Positions 22,215 through 34,591 are shown, counted from the stretch's first letter. The stretch: DNA of 64,000 bases from Toxorhynchites rutilus septentrionalis (GCF_029784135.1 NC_073745.1:236997664-237061663), one strand, 5' to 3'. Numbers and translations: made by a program. Notes: a model not told the origin generated them from the letters alone.

Positions 22215-22900
22215 CATTTCAGAGTTATTCAAATGTTTTCTAAAAAATATATAGATTTTCATAATTGTGATAGATGCGTACAAATATTTGCAAACAAATG
22301 ATCTTTACGATCTATTGAAAAATAGTCACTTTATGAGCGTTCGAAATCTTCCATTATCTCTCACATGTTCAGTGTTTAAATTTCATTCAAACATTTTATC
22401 CCCCTATCTTTCTGCTAGACGTAGTCGTACGTTATAAATCGAAGGGGTTCTTAAATCGGATAGCTGCTGGACAATCCAAAACGTAAAAAATCTTAGGGTT
22501 ACCGAGGCAATCAACTAACAACGACGGCAAAGTCAAAGCGTATGATGTGTATTCAGTGGGACTAACTCGTTTGAGTCAGTCTAGCATTGGAGGAAAAACT
22601 GCGGCGATATGAGCAAAGGCTATTTTGTTCCACAACGCATTGTTGGATCTTTCGCCCAAATGGCTTCCTCTTTGAGTGATTTTTCTGAATGAAGAAAAAA
22701 CGATACAAAATGTAACCTGGGTGACAGAGAGAGCATTCCGAGGCATAACAAAACAATGGCACAGAACGTTCAAATTCACTCAAACACCAACATCCAACCT
22801 TTCCAATTATCCCACAAGATGGGCCCATAATATTTCACTCACAAAATCAGCAAGTGGCGCTCTTCAACACGTAATAACACTCTTCAGAGCGGCTTCAAGC
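22215..22900. other. No feature seen
   Basis: AT-rich sequence following the first BEL element. No coding or repeat signal was recognised. Confidence 0.3.
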
Positions 22901-23990
22901 CCATACCCACAATGATTCCTGCAGTCAAGATCGAGTCGAGCTCTCTAAACGTTCTCCCATCTACATGTTGCACCGTGATCTGACATCTTCCCTTCCCCGA
23001 CCTCCTCGGACGCTTCCCTCGCGCTCAAAACACGACCCTGAAAACCGAAAAGCCGAACAATAGGCCTCCGAGTGAAACCAGCATATTTCAACTCTTCTGC
23101 ATGATTTTCTTTATATTGTTCGAATGTTTCCCCCTCGCTCTCGTCCTCGGACGATCCGTCCGTCCATCCAATCCACCACGGCGGGATGCTGACGATGATC
23201 ATCATCACCATCACCCCAGACAGACATAAAGAAAAGCCGCTGCTGTGGTGCCTGGCCGCCATGAGTTCGCCCCGGTGCCCGCTGGCAGTAATTTATTATC
23301 TTCTCTGATCGATTTCGATTCCGAGAAATCCGAATTAAATAAGCAGGAGATTTCTCGGCTTGGCATATCGGCGGGTATTCACTGGTAGTTCTGGGACTTA
23401 TTTTCCGCTCCTCTGTTCGCTTTGCCTGTTCCTGTTCGTTCGTTCGATGAATCCGGTTCTCGTTGGAAGCTGGACTGCGGAGGATGGATGAGCTGCAGCT
23501 CATTGTTTGCTGTATCAGGTTTCTCCTGCGAAGCCTCACACACGCTCTCGAGGAACCGAGGCTTCGGCTTTCGCGGCGAGGAGCGGGGATGTAGGCACGT
23601 AGTGCTGTGATCGATCGACGGGGTGAACAAGCGAAACGAAAACAAAAAGAGGAAGCCGCCGCGTACACCTGTGTGTGGGGGGGTGCCAGGATGATGTGTG
23701 CGCGGGATGACGCTCGGCTGGGACTGGCGAATTGACACGTTCGACCGTAGGGAACGGAATTGTGTGGCTTCGCGAGCGGCGGCGGTGGGGACAGAGGAGC
23801 ACTTCGGCACTGGATACGGTCGATTGATGGAACAAAAGAGATAATAAGTGTATATATGTGGCTTATCAGTTGAGGTGTGATAATTCTTCGTTGAGATTCT
23901 AAATGGGGCGCCACACCATTGCTCGGATTGGAGAGAGGACGTGAGAACGAGGGTGGGGTCTGTGGATCAAGGAGTTGGATGACCGACATG
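22901..23990. other. GC-richer island with long minus-strand open frames
   Basis: Composition shifts to GC-rich and CpG-containing. Two overlapping minus-strand frames occur: 292 codons (23989-23111), rich in Arg, Ser and Pro with no domain, and 105 codons (23262-22945). The latter starts MAARHHSSG in a fair context and has a hydrophobic stretch then an acidic run (SSEDESEGE). Neither matches a family I know, and long frames are expected by chance in GC-rich DNA. The island may be a promoter or untranslated first exon. Confidence 0.3.
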
Positions 23991-24702
23991 TTTCAACGAT
24001 TTCTCAACGCGTCAATTGCACAATATGTATTAGAATCATACTTTTTAGTTTTAATGTGATTATGGAAGTCTTTTTGACACATTTTCTTAGTTGACCATGG
24101 AACCGTATATGTTTGATCCACTGGAGACATATTTCATTCTACGTGTCCTATGATTTTCTTTGTTTGCATCTTCTTGAATAACCATTCCACGTGTCAAACT
24201 TTGTTGTATTCAATTACAGAGGACATACAATGCTATTTATATGAGCCTTGTATTAGTTGGATACATTGGATACTGATGTATTACTCCTTGATGGGACCAC
24301 ATTCCTAAATGATGTATTATTGTATTCATCAGCGTGTCAATATTTTTCCTTTATTATTACGACTGTCTCTATTCACGTTTTGAACTTTTCTAACAGTGTT
24401 TCTAGGTGATATCTGGCGTTGATATATTTTTTACACTGTTTTTGCTCAATTGTAGTAAACAAAATCGATGACCATGCAGTAGCGGTGGCGGTACTCTTGA
24501 ACTCTAGCCAGTATCATGTTTGGAAAAAAGCGAACTAATGATTCAACCAGCGTATAAACCGACCCAAACAGTGACTATCCCGAATTCAACAGAATTTTGG
24601 CAATGAAATGGGCAACTCTTTCGGTCTAAAATCGCTAAATGTCTGACGTGCCGGGTGGACCAGTCTTCAGAAGGCAACGCGGTGCTGATGTGTAACAAGT
24701 TT
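23991..24702. other. No feature seen
   Basis: AT-rich non-coding sequence. Scattered repeats of CACGTGTC/GACACGT-like words occur but form no clear element. Confidence 0.3.
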
Positions 24703-25215
24703 TTGCTACTCAGTTGAGCTCTCACTCCTTGTATACACGTGCGCTCTGGCGAATGAGCACGCTCCGAAACACAGATCAAATGTTTTGTTGTCAGCACAGT
24801 TTATGCACCGAGTTTTGCGCCGTATTTTGCATCGTATTTCTATACCTGTTTCACACCACACTCAAATCTGGTTTGCTTTCTCTGTTGAGTTATTTTGCTT
24901 TACACAAGCGTATACGGTTGGTATGGAGGCGCGCTGTTGTTTTTATGCTCTGCTTACAACACTACTTGCTACTCAGTTGAGCTCTCACTCCTTGTATACA
25001 CGTGCGCTCTGGCGAATGAGCACGCTCCGAAACACAGATCAAATGTTTTGTTGTCAGCACAGTTTATGCACCGAGTTTTGCGCCGTATTTTGCATCGTAT
25101 ACCTGTTTCACACCGCACTCGAATCTGGTTTGCTTTCTCTGTTGAGTTATTTTGCTTTACACAAGCGTATACGGTTGGTATGGAGGCGCGCTGTTGTTTT
25201 TATGCTCTGCTTAGA
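24703..25215 (+). repeat. Tandem duplication, two units of about 260 bp
   Basis: The unit beginning TTGCTACTCAGTTGAGCTCT at 24703 restarts at 24966 (offset 263 bp). It runs through GCTGTTGTTTTTATGCTCTG in both copies (ending ~24956 and ~25210). The second copy lacks six bases near 25100 and has a few substitutions, so the event is recent. Open frames of 88-150 codons cross the duplication, but they change frame between copies and are not supported. Confidence 0.8.
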
Positions 25216-25966
25216 ACGAGCGAAGACAGGGTGCTAGAATTTTATGTGCGTTTGTATGCATAAAATGAGGCGCGCATCACACAAGTGAGAAGCGATGTTC
25301 AGTTTCTGAATCCTACACTGTGTTCATTCGGCACTCTCGAATTTGAGAATTTCGTACCAAGGGAAAATACGTGTTTGTTATGAACTCGCGCTGATTAAAA
25401 TTAAACTCAAGTGCAGCGCAACGTATGGAGTTTCGTGAGAGCAGTCGGCGAGTGCAGACGTGTTCTTCGGTCGCTTCGTAGGCTTTACTTCATTTTCTCT
25501 CAAGTGTTAAGTGGTAGATCAATAGAGTGATACAAAAATACTGTTTCGTAATCAGTCCGAAACAAATTCGTGAATCTATCGATTATCACATCTCGTTGAG
25601 CTATGTAAATTTAGAATTAACTTCCATTTAAATCTAAATTTTTCGTTCCGGTGTGCTAAATATGTAGATGCTCATAATCTTATTTTATTCATCGATGCGC
25701 GGCTGTGTGTAGTGTGAAACAGCTCTCTGAGCAGAAATCGGGAGAACTGGGCCCTACATTTTTGCTAGCGACATGAAGGAATCAACAAGCTAAGTCCATA
25801 TTTCTTATCATATACCACCCCCAAACTATTCAACTATTTCCGCATCTCTCGCATAATCTAGCAGTGAGTGATGTCGGTAGAATGAGTATAATTCAATTTT
25901 TGTTTTTTGTTTTGTGCTTCAGCTTGATTTGTCCCAAGATTGTCTCAGTGACGTAAATGTAGAGTG
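25216..25966. other. No feature seen
   Basis: Non-coding sequence. The 20-bp word CTCAAGTGCAGCGCAACGT at about 25407 recurs at about 27889, suggesting remnants of a shared repeat. Confidence 0.3.
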
Positions 25967-26237
25967 ACAATTGAGGGGCTTAGAATGCAAGGGGTGTAAG
26001 TAACATGATCGATTTCTCTTCATCAACTGTTTCTTTAGTTAATAACTCAACTGCAAAAACGTACCAATTTAAGTTTGCTATAGAATCCGATAGATGAGGT
26101 TCAGACCTATCTTCCACATTGTCAAATACAGCTGGGAATGTATTTGTAGCTAAGTTATGACCAAAAGAGAGAGAGAGTCGATATATAGGAATCGATCAAA
26201 TCACTTACACCCCTTTCATTCTAAGCCCCTCAATTGT
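25967..26237. mobile_element. MITE with ~33-bp terminal inverted repeats
   Basis: The left end ACAATTGAGGGGCTTAGAAT continuing GCAAGGGGTGTAAGT (25967-26001) is the near-perfect complement of the right end ACTTACACCCCTTTCATTCT continuing AAGCCCCTCAATTGT (26203-26237). The 271-bp body is non-coding. No obvious target duplication was found. A second, left-truncated copy lies at 3865-4070. Confidence 0.75.
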
Positions 26238-27165
26238 AGTTAGCTTTCTTTGTTAACATTGCTAGCTATCAATGTGTAAGAGCTGTAACATGAACGAACA
26301 TGTTTTTCCGCTGTATTGTTGGTGCCTTCTAGGCTATATAATGGTGTGGAGAGAAAACAGATTTCGCGAAAGTATGCACTTTTCGAGTTCGTGCGCAGTT
26401 TACTCAGCTTTTTTACTCAGTTCTCTCAGAGCGAAGTGTGAATAGAGAGCGTTTTCTTCCCTCTCATACGCGTTTGTATATGTTTGTCTCGCTGAAGATG
26501 GCATACTCTTGTTTTCTTCTGAGATTTAGGATTGAGAGTTATTTTTGTCTCTCATTGCATCTGATTTAATGTGTATATTATTATCATTATGTTTGCACTC
26601 TGCTCTCCATGCCTTGAAGTGTCTTATAGACTTCTTGTGCCATATGTACATGCAGATACATTTAGATTGATTTATACCGAGAGAATGATTTTTTGTTAAA
26701 TTATTTCAGTGGTTGCAGGTGTATTTGTGGTATATAAACAGAACGATTGGAGATATTCGCATGGCGGTCAGTCGCCGCTCTTCGTGGTTCGGCAATATAG
26801 CATCAGTGTTGCCAGATATCCATACGCGTATTGGCAATATATTATGACATTTTCGATAATTTGTTGTGCTCGTCTGTATTATAGCAATACATTCTATTTA
26901 ATATTGCATATATGTTTATTTAAATACAACTATGTTATTTAGTGTTTATTGATTTGTAGGTATCTGTGTATTGTGTAATTCACCGATGAAGAGTTTTAGT
27001 TTTTGAGTTATGACATGTCCCGTTATGGCGTGTGTGTGCGTGTGGAAACAAACAGAACAAACTTGTTTCGGAACGTATAATTCTTTGATTATTTTTTCTA
27101 TATTTCATTCATTTAATTCAATTTTTCATTCTTTAATTCGGATTGATTTTAGATGAGTTCTCTAG
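26238..27165. other. No feature seen
   Basis: AT-rich non-coding sequence with no supportable gene or repeat. Confidence 0.3.
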
Positions 27166-27450
27166 GTTAACTTATTCTATTTCCCAGAGATAACTCTCCG
27201 CCGTCGCGATTGATTTCTATGAAGCGAGCGTGCGGTGCAAAATGGAATATATCGAAGGGACAAGCATTTCTAAAGGAGTTCCCTCGGTTACCTTCACAAG
27301 TTTCTAAAATATAACCATTATCAACTGGCACTATTGGAATTCTAAGAGTACGCACGGTGAATAACGGAGTATATCGCCGGATCAATTTTTTTAAACGAGT
27401 TCCCTCGGTTACTTTCTCAGGTTTCCCAATATTTTTCTCCACCGTTGCAA
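27166..27450. repeat. Degenerate repeat shared with 285-560
   Basis: Contains AACTCTCCGCCGTCGCGA (27192), two versions of GAGTTCCCTCGGTTAC (about 27276 and 27397), ATATCGCCGGATCAATT (27371) and GGTTACTTTCTCAGGTTTCC (27407). This is consistent with about two degenerate tandem units of a family also present near the left edge of the window. Confidence 0.5.
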
Positions 27451-28190
27451 TTTAATATATATATGGTTCAATTCCTTTTCAAGATACATAAAGATAATCT
27501 AAGCGGCAGTGATACAGGGTATTTTCGGATATTCGTTCTGTCGAGTTTGATAGTTTGTATTTACATAATCACATCACTTACCACAGTGAATCCTGATTCT
27601 TAACCTGTCCCACTAACAACTACCCCATCCATGATAATCGTAAGCGAACCACGCTATAGAGGCGACGCTTCTGGCCGCGAATATCATACTAACATTTCTT
27701 CCCTTCCTCTGGTGACTGTAAGGACGTGGCCGGCGTCGTTATTGACCATTTATAGCTCGAATCACCGAAAATTGCACAACGAAAATGATTTGCTAGTCCC
27801 AAGCGTCATTCTGTGTGTTATTTTTGCAATTTGGTTGGTTTAGTTCAATCACGGAGAGCAACTACGAAATATACAGTATACCCAAGCTCAAGTGCAGCGC
27901 AACGTGTGTTTTCTGAAGACTGGCGGTGGGCTTGAAATTTAGCTTGAGTTCAATTTTGAGAGCTTGTAAATCTTTCTGGAATATTCCTTTTAAACTTAAA
28001 GTTTTATACCTCTATTAAAAACATCCACTATAAGCGTTGTGATTGAGCCATGCTATGTAAACAAAGTACAGATCGGAAAAAAAAGTTTGAAAAAAAAAAT
28101 TCATGTTTCAAAAATAGCTTGTTGAAAAAAAGGAATATTCCAACGTTAAGGCGGTTTGAGTAAAATATTTTCAAAAGACTTGGTTCAGAT
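27451..28190. other. No feature seen
   Basis: Non-coding AT-rich sequence preceding a Tc1-like remnant. Confidence 0.3.
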
Positions 28191-28740
28191 AGCTTGTTAT
28201 CAACACGAATAAGCAGTCCGAAGTGCAATGAAGTACTTCAGAATCATTTACCTCTGTTTTTGCATCGAAAACACAGTGATAATTGGGTAATCTGGCATCC
28301 ATTCATCAAATCCGGAAAGTCATGGCATGGTTTAATAAATACGGGCTTCAGATTCTGGATTGGTCAGCTTGTTTACCAGATCAAAACCCTATCAAGAACT
28401 TATGATGAGTGATCGTACGAATAGTAGAGGCAGCTTACAAGCAGTATGAGTGATTTGAAGAGCCTCAACGAGCATTATCCTCTGCGTACGACGAGATACA
28501 CACTACAACTTGGCGCAGTTTGGTCGAAACTACCCTAAATGAATCATTCGAACTGATTGAGAACTGATAATGACCTACGAATTAGAAACTTATTGTAATT
28601 CATGTGAAATTGATGTTAATTTTGTAAAGGAGTGGGACTTTTTCCATCCACTTCCAGTTCCATCCAGTTATGAGACTCTGGAATTTTATTTTTTGAATGT
28701 TTCGCACCTGAACACAACAATAAAGTTCTGGCCATTATAA
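28191..28740 (+). pseudogene. Tc1-like transposase C-terminal remnant
   Basis: In the plus strand the segment around 28305-28400 reads 'KVMAWFNKYGLQILDWSA' then 'LPDQNPIKNL'. This corresponds to the end of Tc1-family transposases, where the last catalytic acid lies in the SPDLNPIEN-type motif; here that position reads K. An upstream part (CNEVLQNHLPLFLHRKHSD, about 28219-28275) resembles the region before the second catalytic Asp but is in another frame. Several stops and frameshifts follow. Terminal inverted repeats were not identified, so this is an old fragment. Confidence 0.6.
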
Positions 28741-28885
28741 ATGAAGATAGTTATTGTATTCTACACTTCTGACTTAACTGACTTCTTACATATTTCTGGA
28801 AACTCAGAAAAAAGGAGTGGTTCTATAGCTATGAAACGCAGTGTATATGTATTTTTTTTATATTTTTTTTTTGGCATCAACAGAC
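28741..28885. other. Spacer between transposon remnants
   Basis: AT-rich spacer with homopolymer T runs. Nothing recognisable. Confidence 0.3.
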
Positions 28886-29310
28886 TACAGTGGTTCTAAC
28901 GATCCAAATGTCAACCTTTAATCAATTCTTGGAATCGTTGTTCCAATGTAAAACGTGAAACGTTAAAATCTAACATCTTCGAAACTGCATTGAATGCACG
29001 CAGAAGACTGACTATTGCTGTGTACATGCCGTAATCACGCCACGGAAGCAGACGAAGTACGTACCGAACGAATCTTCGCTGGAGTCGCTAAATATTCATG
29101 CACCTTTTCAAAACCATAAATGGAATACCATCTGGGCTTGGACTAATAGAGGATGTTGGATTAGCGGCGACGATGAGATCGTGAAATACCATAGTATCGG
29201 AGCCGTTGCACAATGAAGGTACATTTCTGGCACCGGAGTGCAACTAGCGCTGTAGATAGTGAGCGATCAGGAAACCTGTCCTGTCACGGTCGCCATGTAG
29301 CAAAGGAGAG
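28886..29310 (-). pseudogene. LINE remnant, minus strand, internally deleted
   Basis: On the minus strand, a segment near 29170-29100 reads 'SPSPDGIPFMVLKRC', like the start of a Jockey-type reverse transcriptase (PDGIP motif). Immediately after it, near 29075-28890, 'FVRYVLRLLPWRDYG' resembles the C-terminal end of the same proteins. The RT active-site region between them is absent, implying a large internal deletion. The assignment rests on two short motifs only. Confidence 0.4.
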
Positions 29311-29517
29311 CTCATTTATATTCATTATATAAAGGAGCGATGCTTTGAATTCTGGTTTTCTATGAATATGTTGTTATACTTCAATCGCTCGAAGCAGTTT
29401 TGTTATTTTTTTTATATGTGGATAAAAAACGGTACTGTCTATACATCGTTGTAAAGAAGAAAAACCACCTAGCTCACCGCGAATAACGCAATAAAGGACT
29501 AAAAATGAATTTAACTA
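29311..29517. other. Partial copy of adjacent MITE sequence
   Basis: Positions 29468-29505 (TAGCTCACCGCGAATAACG, then AATAAAGGACTAA) duplicate the sequence at 29555-29604 inside the neighbouring MITE. This suggests a fragment of a second copy. Confidence 0.45.
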
Positions 29518-29519
29518 TA

Positions 29520-29857
29520 CAGTAGAACCCCGATTATCCGCGGAATAGTCGGGTTAGCTCACCGCGAATAACGAAAATCGCGGATAACACAATAAAGAAC
29601 TAAGACGAGTTCCAAACTCCAAAAAAAAATCAGCATGAAAACTATGTTTTATCAATACATAAACCATTTAACTATCCTCCTATCAGGTCGTGTACACCAG
29701 TAGTCAGATAATGTGAGAGCCATGACCAAAACAAAAGTGCATGAGTCTATCACTTATTGACAAATTCTGAGAAGGCCTGTAGATTTACTATGGAACTTGC
29801 TGTCGCGAATAATCCGCACCGCGGATCATCCACTCGCGGATAATCGGGGTTCCACTG
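29520..29857. mobile_element. pogo-type MITE with TA target duplication
   Basis: The left end CAGTAGAACCCCGATTATCC continuing GCG and the complement of the right end (CAGTGGAACCCCGATTATCC continuing GCG) agree at 22 of 23 positions. TA flanks both sides (29518-29519 and 29858-29859). This terminal sequence is typical of pogo/Tigger-type elements. The 338-bp body has no coding capacity, so it must depend on a transposase elsewhere. Confidence 0.85.
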
Positions 29858-29861
29858 TACA

Positions 29862-30060
29862 TGAAAACTATGTTTTATCAATAAAGAAATCATTAAACTA
29901 CCCATCTATAGGGTTATGTACGACAGAGATCAGATAATATGAAAGTCATGACCAAAACAAAAGTGCATGAGTCTATCATTAACTTACAAATTTCGGAAAT
30001 GTCTATAGATTTACTATGGAACTCGCTGTCGCGCATTATCCGCACCACGGATCATCGCAT
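29862..30060. repeat. Second partial copy of the pogo-type MITE interior
   Basis: From CATGAAAACTATGTTTTATC (29862) to CGGATCATC (30055) the sequence repeats the right half of the MITE (29635-29830) in the same orientation at roughly 80% identity. The terminal repeat is missing at its end. It directly abuts the intact copy, so this is a compound arrangement. Confidence 0.7.
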
Positions 30061-30139
30061 CAGTTTTTCTCAAACTTTTTTCTCGAAAAATCTCAACTGA
30101 AAAACTATGAGATCTGCAAAATGTTGATTAAAAAACTAA

Positions 30140-30825
30140 ATGTAGGAAATAATTCACTTTTTCATTAAATTCATTCTTTTGCAAATGTAGTTTCCAAATA
30201 TGTTTTTTTTAACTCTGAAAAAAATGTATGAATTGCCCAACAAGTCATCCATACATCGAAAGAAGGGCACTGCTACAGTGAAAAAGCTTTCCTAACAACA
30301 ACTTTTTCATGTTATCTTTCAAAAATTACTATGAATGTTTAACATGTAGCATTTTGATGCAATGACATATTCCGCAAACTTTCCTTCTATTTGGGAAAAC
30401 GTTATGAATATGTCAAACGCGAGAATTAACACACAGATGTTTCACTCGTAACTTTATTTTTTTCAGGAGTCTCCATACAAAAACGGAAACTACAGAAAAT
30501 ATAAAGTTGAGGACTTCGACAAATGTTCATATTTTAATCGAATCTAAAAGTTTGTCGAATACACTATATCGCTATCTTGGTTTTAAACAAAATTAGTATT
30601 AATTGTATTTTTTCAAGGAAATATGAAAAATGTTATTGTTAGAAAAACTATTTTCTTTAAAAGTGCCCATCTTCCGATGTATGAGTGACTTGTCGGAAAT
30701 TGCAAGAACTATTTATATATTTTTTGAGAATCTAAAAAAAAATACATTTAGAGAAAAATGAATTTCAATTTAAAAAAAAGTATTTTTTTATAAAAATCTC
30801 AACAATTTTCTACATTTCATCCTTT
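30140..30825. mobile_element. Foldback / long-inverted-repeat element
   Basis: Left arm ~30140-30330 and right arm ~30595-30825 are imperfect inverted repeats. For example, ACAAGTCATCCATACATCG and AAGGGCAC in the left arm pair with CGATGTATGAGTGACTTGT and GTGCCCAT in the right arm. The arms pair over roughly 190 bp with indels around a ~260-bp centre. It is non-coding and the exact ends are uncertain. Confidence 0.55.
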
Positions 30826-32250
30826 AACGAGAATCAGGGCCCGAAATCTTCGAAGATGAGAAATAAATATCGACTCTCATCTCAGTCGCTTCGCTTCGAC
30901 TAGCACTACTTCGGCATATGAATTGACTTGAAAATGAATTGATGAGCGTTGAGAGCGAGGACGACTGATGAATTATTCTAGTCAATGATTATTCTAATTG
31001 ACGTGGCTTATGAATACAAATCTGCCTCTTCATCCAGCTGACTTCAATTCACAATTCTACTTTCCCCTGACACGAATATTTCACCCGCGTACACAATATT
31101 ATTTTACGTCCATATAAAATGAAACGAAAACTTGATTCCAGACGCAAAAAGTAGTTACACCATTAATTAATGGATGGTTTTTTGTCTACCCACCGTGAAC
31201 TCAAACCAACGAACTTAGACAGTTATTAGGTATGCTTAGTATTAGTAAATATCGTGCGGTTTGGGAGGAATTCTAAACAAAATTTTAGTTCACTTTGTCC
31301 CGAGTTCAATTTTGTGAAAAATAAAATATACAGAAACACGGGTTTCTATCAACAAAATTCACAAAATTCACGCTATTTTATATTCATGAGTAATTTTCGT
31401 GTATGATACAAATGAATCTAGCTCACATGTAGTATGTATCAAACCACATTGAACTCAAACGTCGATACATGCATACAAGATACATGAGAGAGAGAAACGA
31501 ATTCATTCTGAGGGGAGTCACTTCAAAACGCAATATAGTCCATTTGACGGGGAAGAATGAAATGAGATAGTCGAATCGTGGAAGCATATTGCGACTAAAC
31601 GCCCGACTTACTGTTGTGTCATGTTGACAGAGAAACTGCGTTAAGAAGCCAAAAGTCATTTCCAATTGAATACGAAAGGGAATTTGTTCATAGTCCGCTG
31701 ACTATCCTCAGTTGAATATGACTATGCCGAGTCCTGGCGAGAATTTTGTAGGTATAGTTTTTGAGTTAATTATTTTTTTGTTTTAGAGTTAATTTTTTTT
31801 TTTTGTAAAAAAAACGTGCAAATTTCAAAATGCCGAGAAAAAATCATTTTTCATTTGCTCATTTGATCAAATGAAAAATCAGTTGTTGGAGACAATATTG
31901 GCGTTATTTTTGTCAAAAGTTTAGATTTTAAAAAATGTAGTTTTTGAGATATTCCATTTTTAAACATTGTTTTCAATTTTTTTCCGCCAAAAATTTTTTT
32001 TCCGTTGTTGTTTTTCCAGAGCCGCAAAATTATGAAAATTAAAATAATTTCTTGGAATGATACCATTTTTGTATAAACCCTTTTCAAAAATTAAACTGAT
32101 CACATGAAAAAAACATTTACCGTAGAATGTCGAACATGTTGTGAATTGTCTAACAAGTTGGCAAAGTTTCAACTAAATCAAAAATTTGAAATTTAAATGA
32201 TTTCGTGTTGATTGGGTGTATTCCTCATGTTTTGCACACAATAACACAAT
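30826..32250. other. No feature seen
   Basis: AT-rich non-coding sequence with poly-T/poly-A runs. A short palindrome TTTTCATTTG..CAAATGAAAA occurs at about 31846-31876. No gene is supported. Confidence 0.3.
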
Positions 32251-34200
32251 AATTCACCACTAAGGAGCTGGCCCGTGAGAAAACTCGTCGCCAACCACTC
32301 CCATCTAAAGGATCGCGTCAACATCAAACAAACGAACGGTATGAGTATGTGCGAAACGGAAACAACCCGAATCATGTTTTTTTTTCTCGGCAGTGTTACA
32401 ACAATACACATTGAACAGAAAGCACACCTTCCGAGAAAAGGCGATCCAAAGAAAATCGAAAAAGCCGCAGGCTCTCACGATAGGACACTGCAAGGATCAA
32501 CAGCGAAATTTTTCTTCGCTTCGCCGGGTCCCAAATGATCCAGCATCCTTTGTATAGTCCGCGATCACCTGAGCGACTCGATATACCCGTTGCTCGAACC
32601 TACAGATACAAAACGTGTCCAACCGCCGTCGGCGGAGGCGCACTGGCTTAAATAGGTTTCTATTTCCGTCTGTCTTTTTTTGTTTGGCAGTCGGGGACGA
32701 CTACGGCTACGGTTTGAGTCATTTGTTGTGTCACAGACAAAGTGGGACAGAGAGGCGAATTCGAGCCAAACCAAGCCAAGTCTCGGCGAGGAGGAACGGC
32801 GCTAATCTGTACGCTTGTTTTGACTGAACATTTCCGCTTCAGTCTCAGCTCCGTGTCCACACAACGCATGCGTCAAATGCTGTTCGTCTCTGAGTGCCGC
32901 CGCGGACCTAGTGTTCTGAATTTTGTTGTGATTTAGTTCGGAGAATACCCCACTTCGACAACAACGGTAGCGGCAGCCAACACACAACACACTTCAGAGC
33001 GTATGAAAAATACACTCTATTTTTATTTACGATTTGTCATACAAGTGGCGCCTTCAGATTTCATCATATAATTTTATTTACTTTTCCTCGAAAGCGGCAG
33101 TTCGCAATCGCCGAGTCCGACACTTCGTGTGTTCCCTTCAGTAAAAAAAAACAGAACAGAGGTTGCGCGGAATACGCACACGGGAAAGATATACATAATG
33201 GTAATTTATTTATGCTATAATTTCTAGGAAGTTAATCCTGTTCGGATTCGATTTCGCATTCGCTCCCCGGTGGAACCGTTTTCTAGCGGAACGAGAGGAA
33301 TTGACCAGCCTTGAAGTGTGGTGTGTTGTTGCCTGTGCAGTTCTCCGACTTGCGACATAAAAATGACGTTTACGAGCGCGGGAGCGGATCGTATGTTTGT
33401 TTACAGCTGCTCACCTTTCAAGCGGAGTTTAAGTGGGTGCGTTGGCCGGTTTTAAGTGGGTGCGTGACATGTCCCCGACTGTTACTGGCCATCTTACGGA
33501 CGGCGGTCTACACGTCCAGTCGCGTATCTGGATGCTCCGCACTCCAGTGCGGCGGTAAACATTTACAGATTGCCAACAAAGCCGCCGATTGGACGTGGTA
33601 ATCACCTATTGAGTAATCACGTAGAGCATCCCCCCATCGATAGTGGTGCTCTAGCTTTACTAACCCCGAAGAGTGGTATTAGGCAATGACCCGCCGACCG
33701 TCCAATAACACATGTCGCATGTCGCCGCCAGCTGTCCTTCTGTCGACATCATCCCCGCTCGCGAGCAGAGATCACCATCCCATCGCTCGAAGTGTGTTTG
33801 CGAATTGCCCTCTGTCTGTTGGATGATGTTTCTGTCTGGGTTATTTTTAATATGGTGGCGCACACACTATTCTGCTCTTGTTTCGCGCGACGACGACTCC
33901 GATGGATGCCGCCAAGCCAGCAGTAAGCGCGTAAACCGATTGCGCTTCAGTTCGTCCGCCCTCCTGCCTGCCTTCTAGCTGCTGAAGTAGCGAATTGCGA
34001 CGACTATCATTACAACAGTCTCACTTGGGTATGAGCATATATAAATATATAAATACAAACCAAAACAAATCGTGCTTGTTTTGGTCTCTGTTGTGTAACG
34101 CGCGTCGAACCTAACACCTATACGGGTTGATAACAATAGAACACGCCTGAACCAGCCGGAGTGGGCCACAAAATCGGCTGGCTAAGCTAGCAATCCGACG
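32251..34200. other. GC-richer, apparently single-copy island
   Basis: CpG-containing sequence with several short overlapping open frames on both strands (60-96 codons) and no recognisable domain. A pyrimidine-rich stretch ending CAG, like a splice acceptor, occurs near 33340. The island immediately precedes the satellite array. It may contain regulatory DNA or an untranslated exon; composition is the only evidence. Confidence 0.3.
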
Positions 34201-34591
34201 GTGTGGTACGTGTGCTAGAAACGGTGCTGATTATTGGTAGTAACTATAGTACTGGCTTTTTCCAAAATACTGCGATAACTTTGATCACTTCTTCATATGG
34301 GAGAATCCTTTGGTGTGAAGGATGTGCGCATGTTGATTGTCTAGTCCAGGTAGCGAAGAACATACGAGGTCTCTCAAAAAAGAATTGACTATTTAATTTC
34401 CGCGGATTACCTTTATAAGAATTCCGTTTGTTTTTGTGGTGTTGTATTGGTACTCATGTACTGTGCTCATATGCCTATGCTGTAAAGTTCGGACATTTTG
34501 AATGCTCAGTTAATTTTTGACAGCTGCTTTGCCTGCTTTTTTTTTGGTTTGTTTTTTACCTATTCGAATTCAGAAATTCAGAAAATTTTCA
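34201..34591. other. Left flank of the heptanucleotide satellite
   Basis: Non-coding sequence grading from GC-richer to AT-rich. 'AATTCAGAAATTCAG' at 34567-34581 just before the array resembles degenerate satellite units. Confidence 0.4.

Noticed and set aside
22945..23262. 105-codon minus-strand frame (MAARHHSSG start) as a secreted protein exon
   Set aside because: The hydrophobic then acidic pattern is suggestive, but no splice donor, homology or transcript evidence is visible. Kept only as a note in the island entry.
23111..23989. 292-codon minus-strand frame in the GC-rich island
   Set aside because: Arg/Ser/Pro-rich with no domain, overlapped by another long frame, and expected by chance at this composition.
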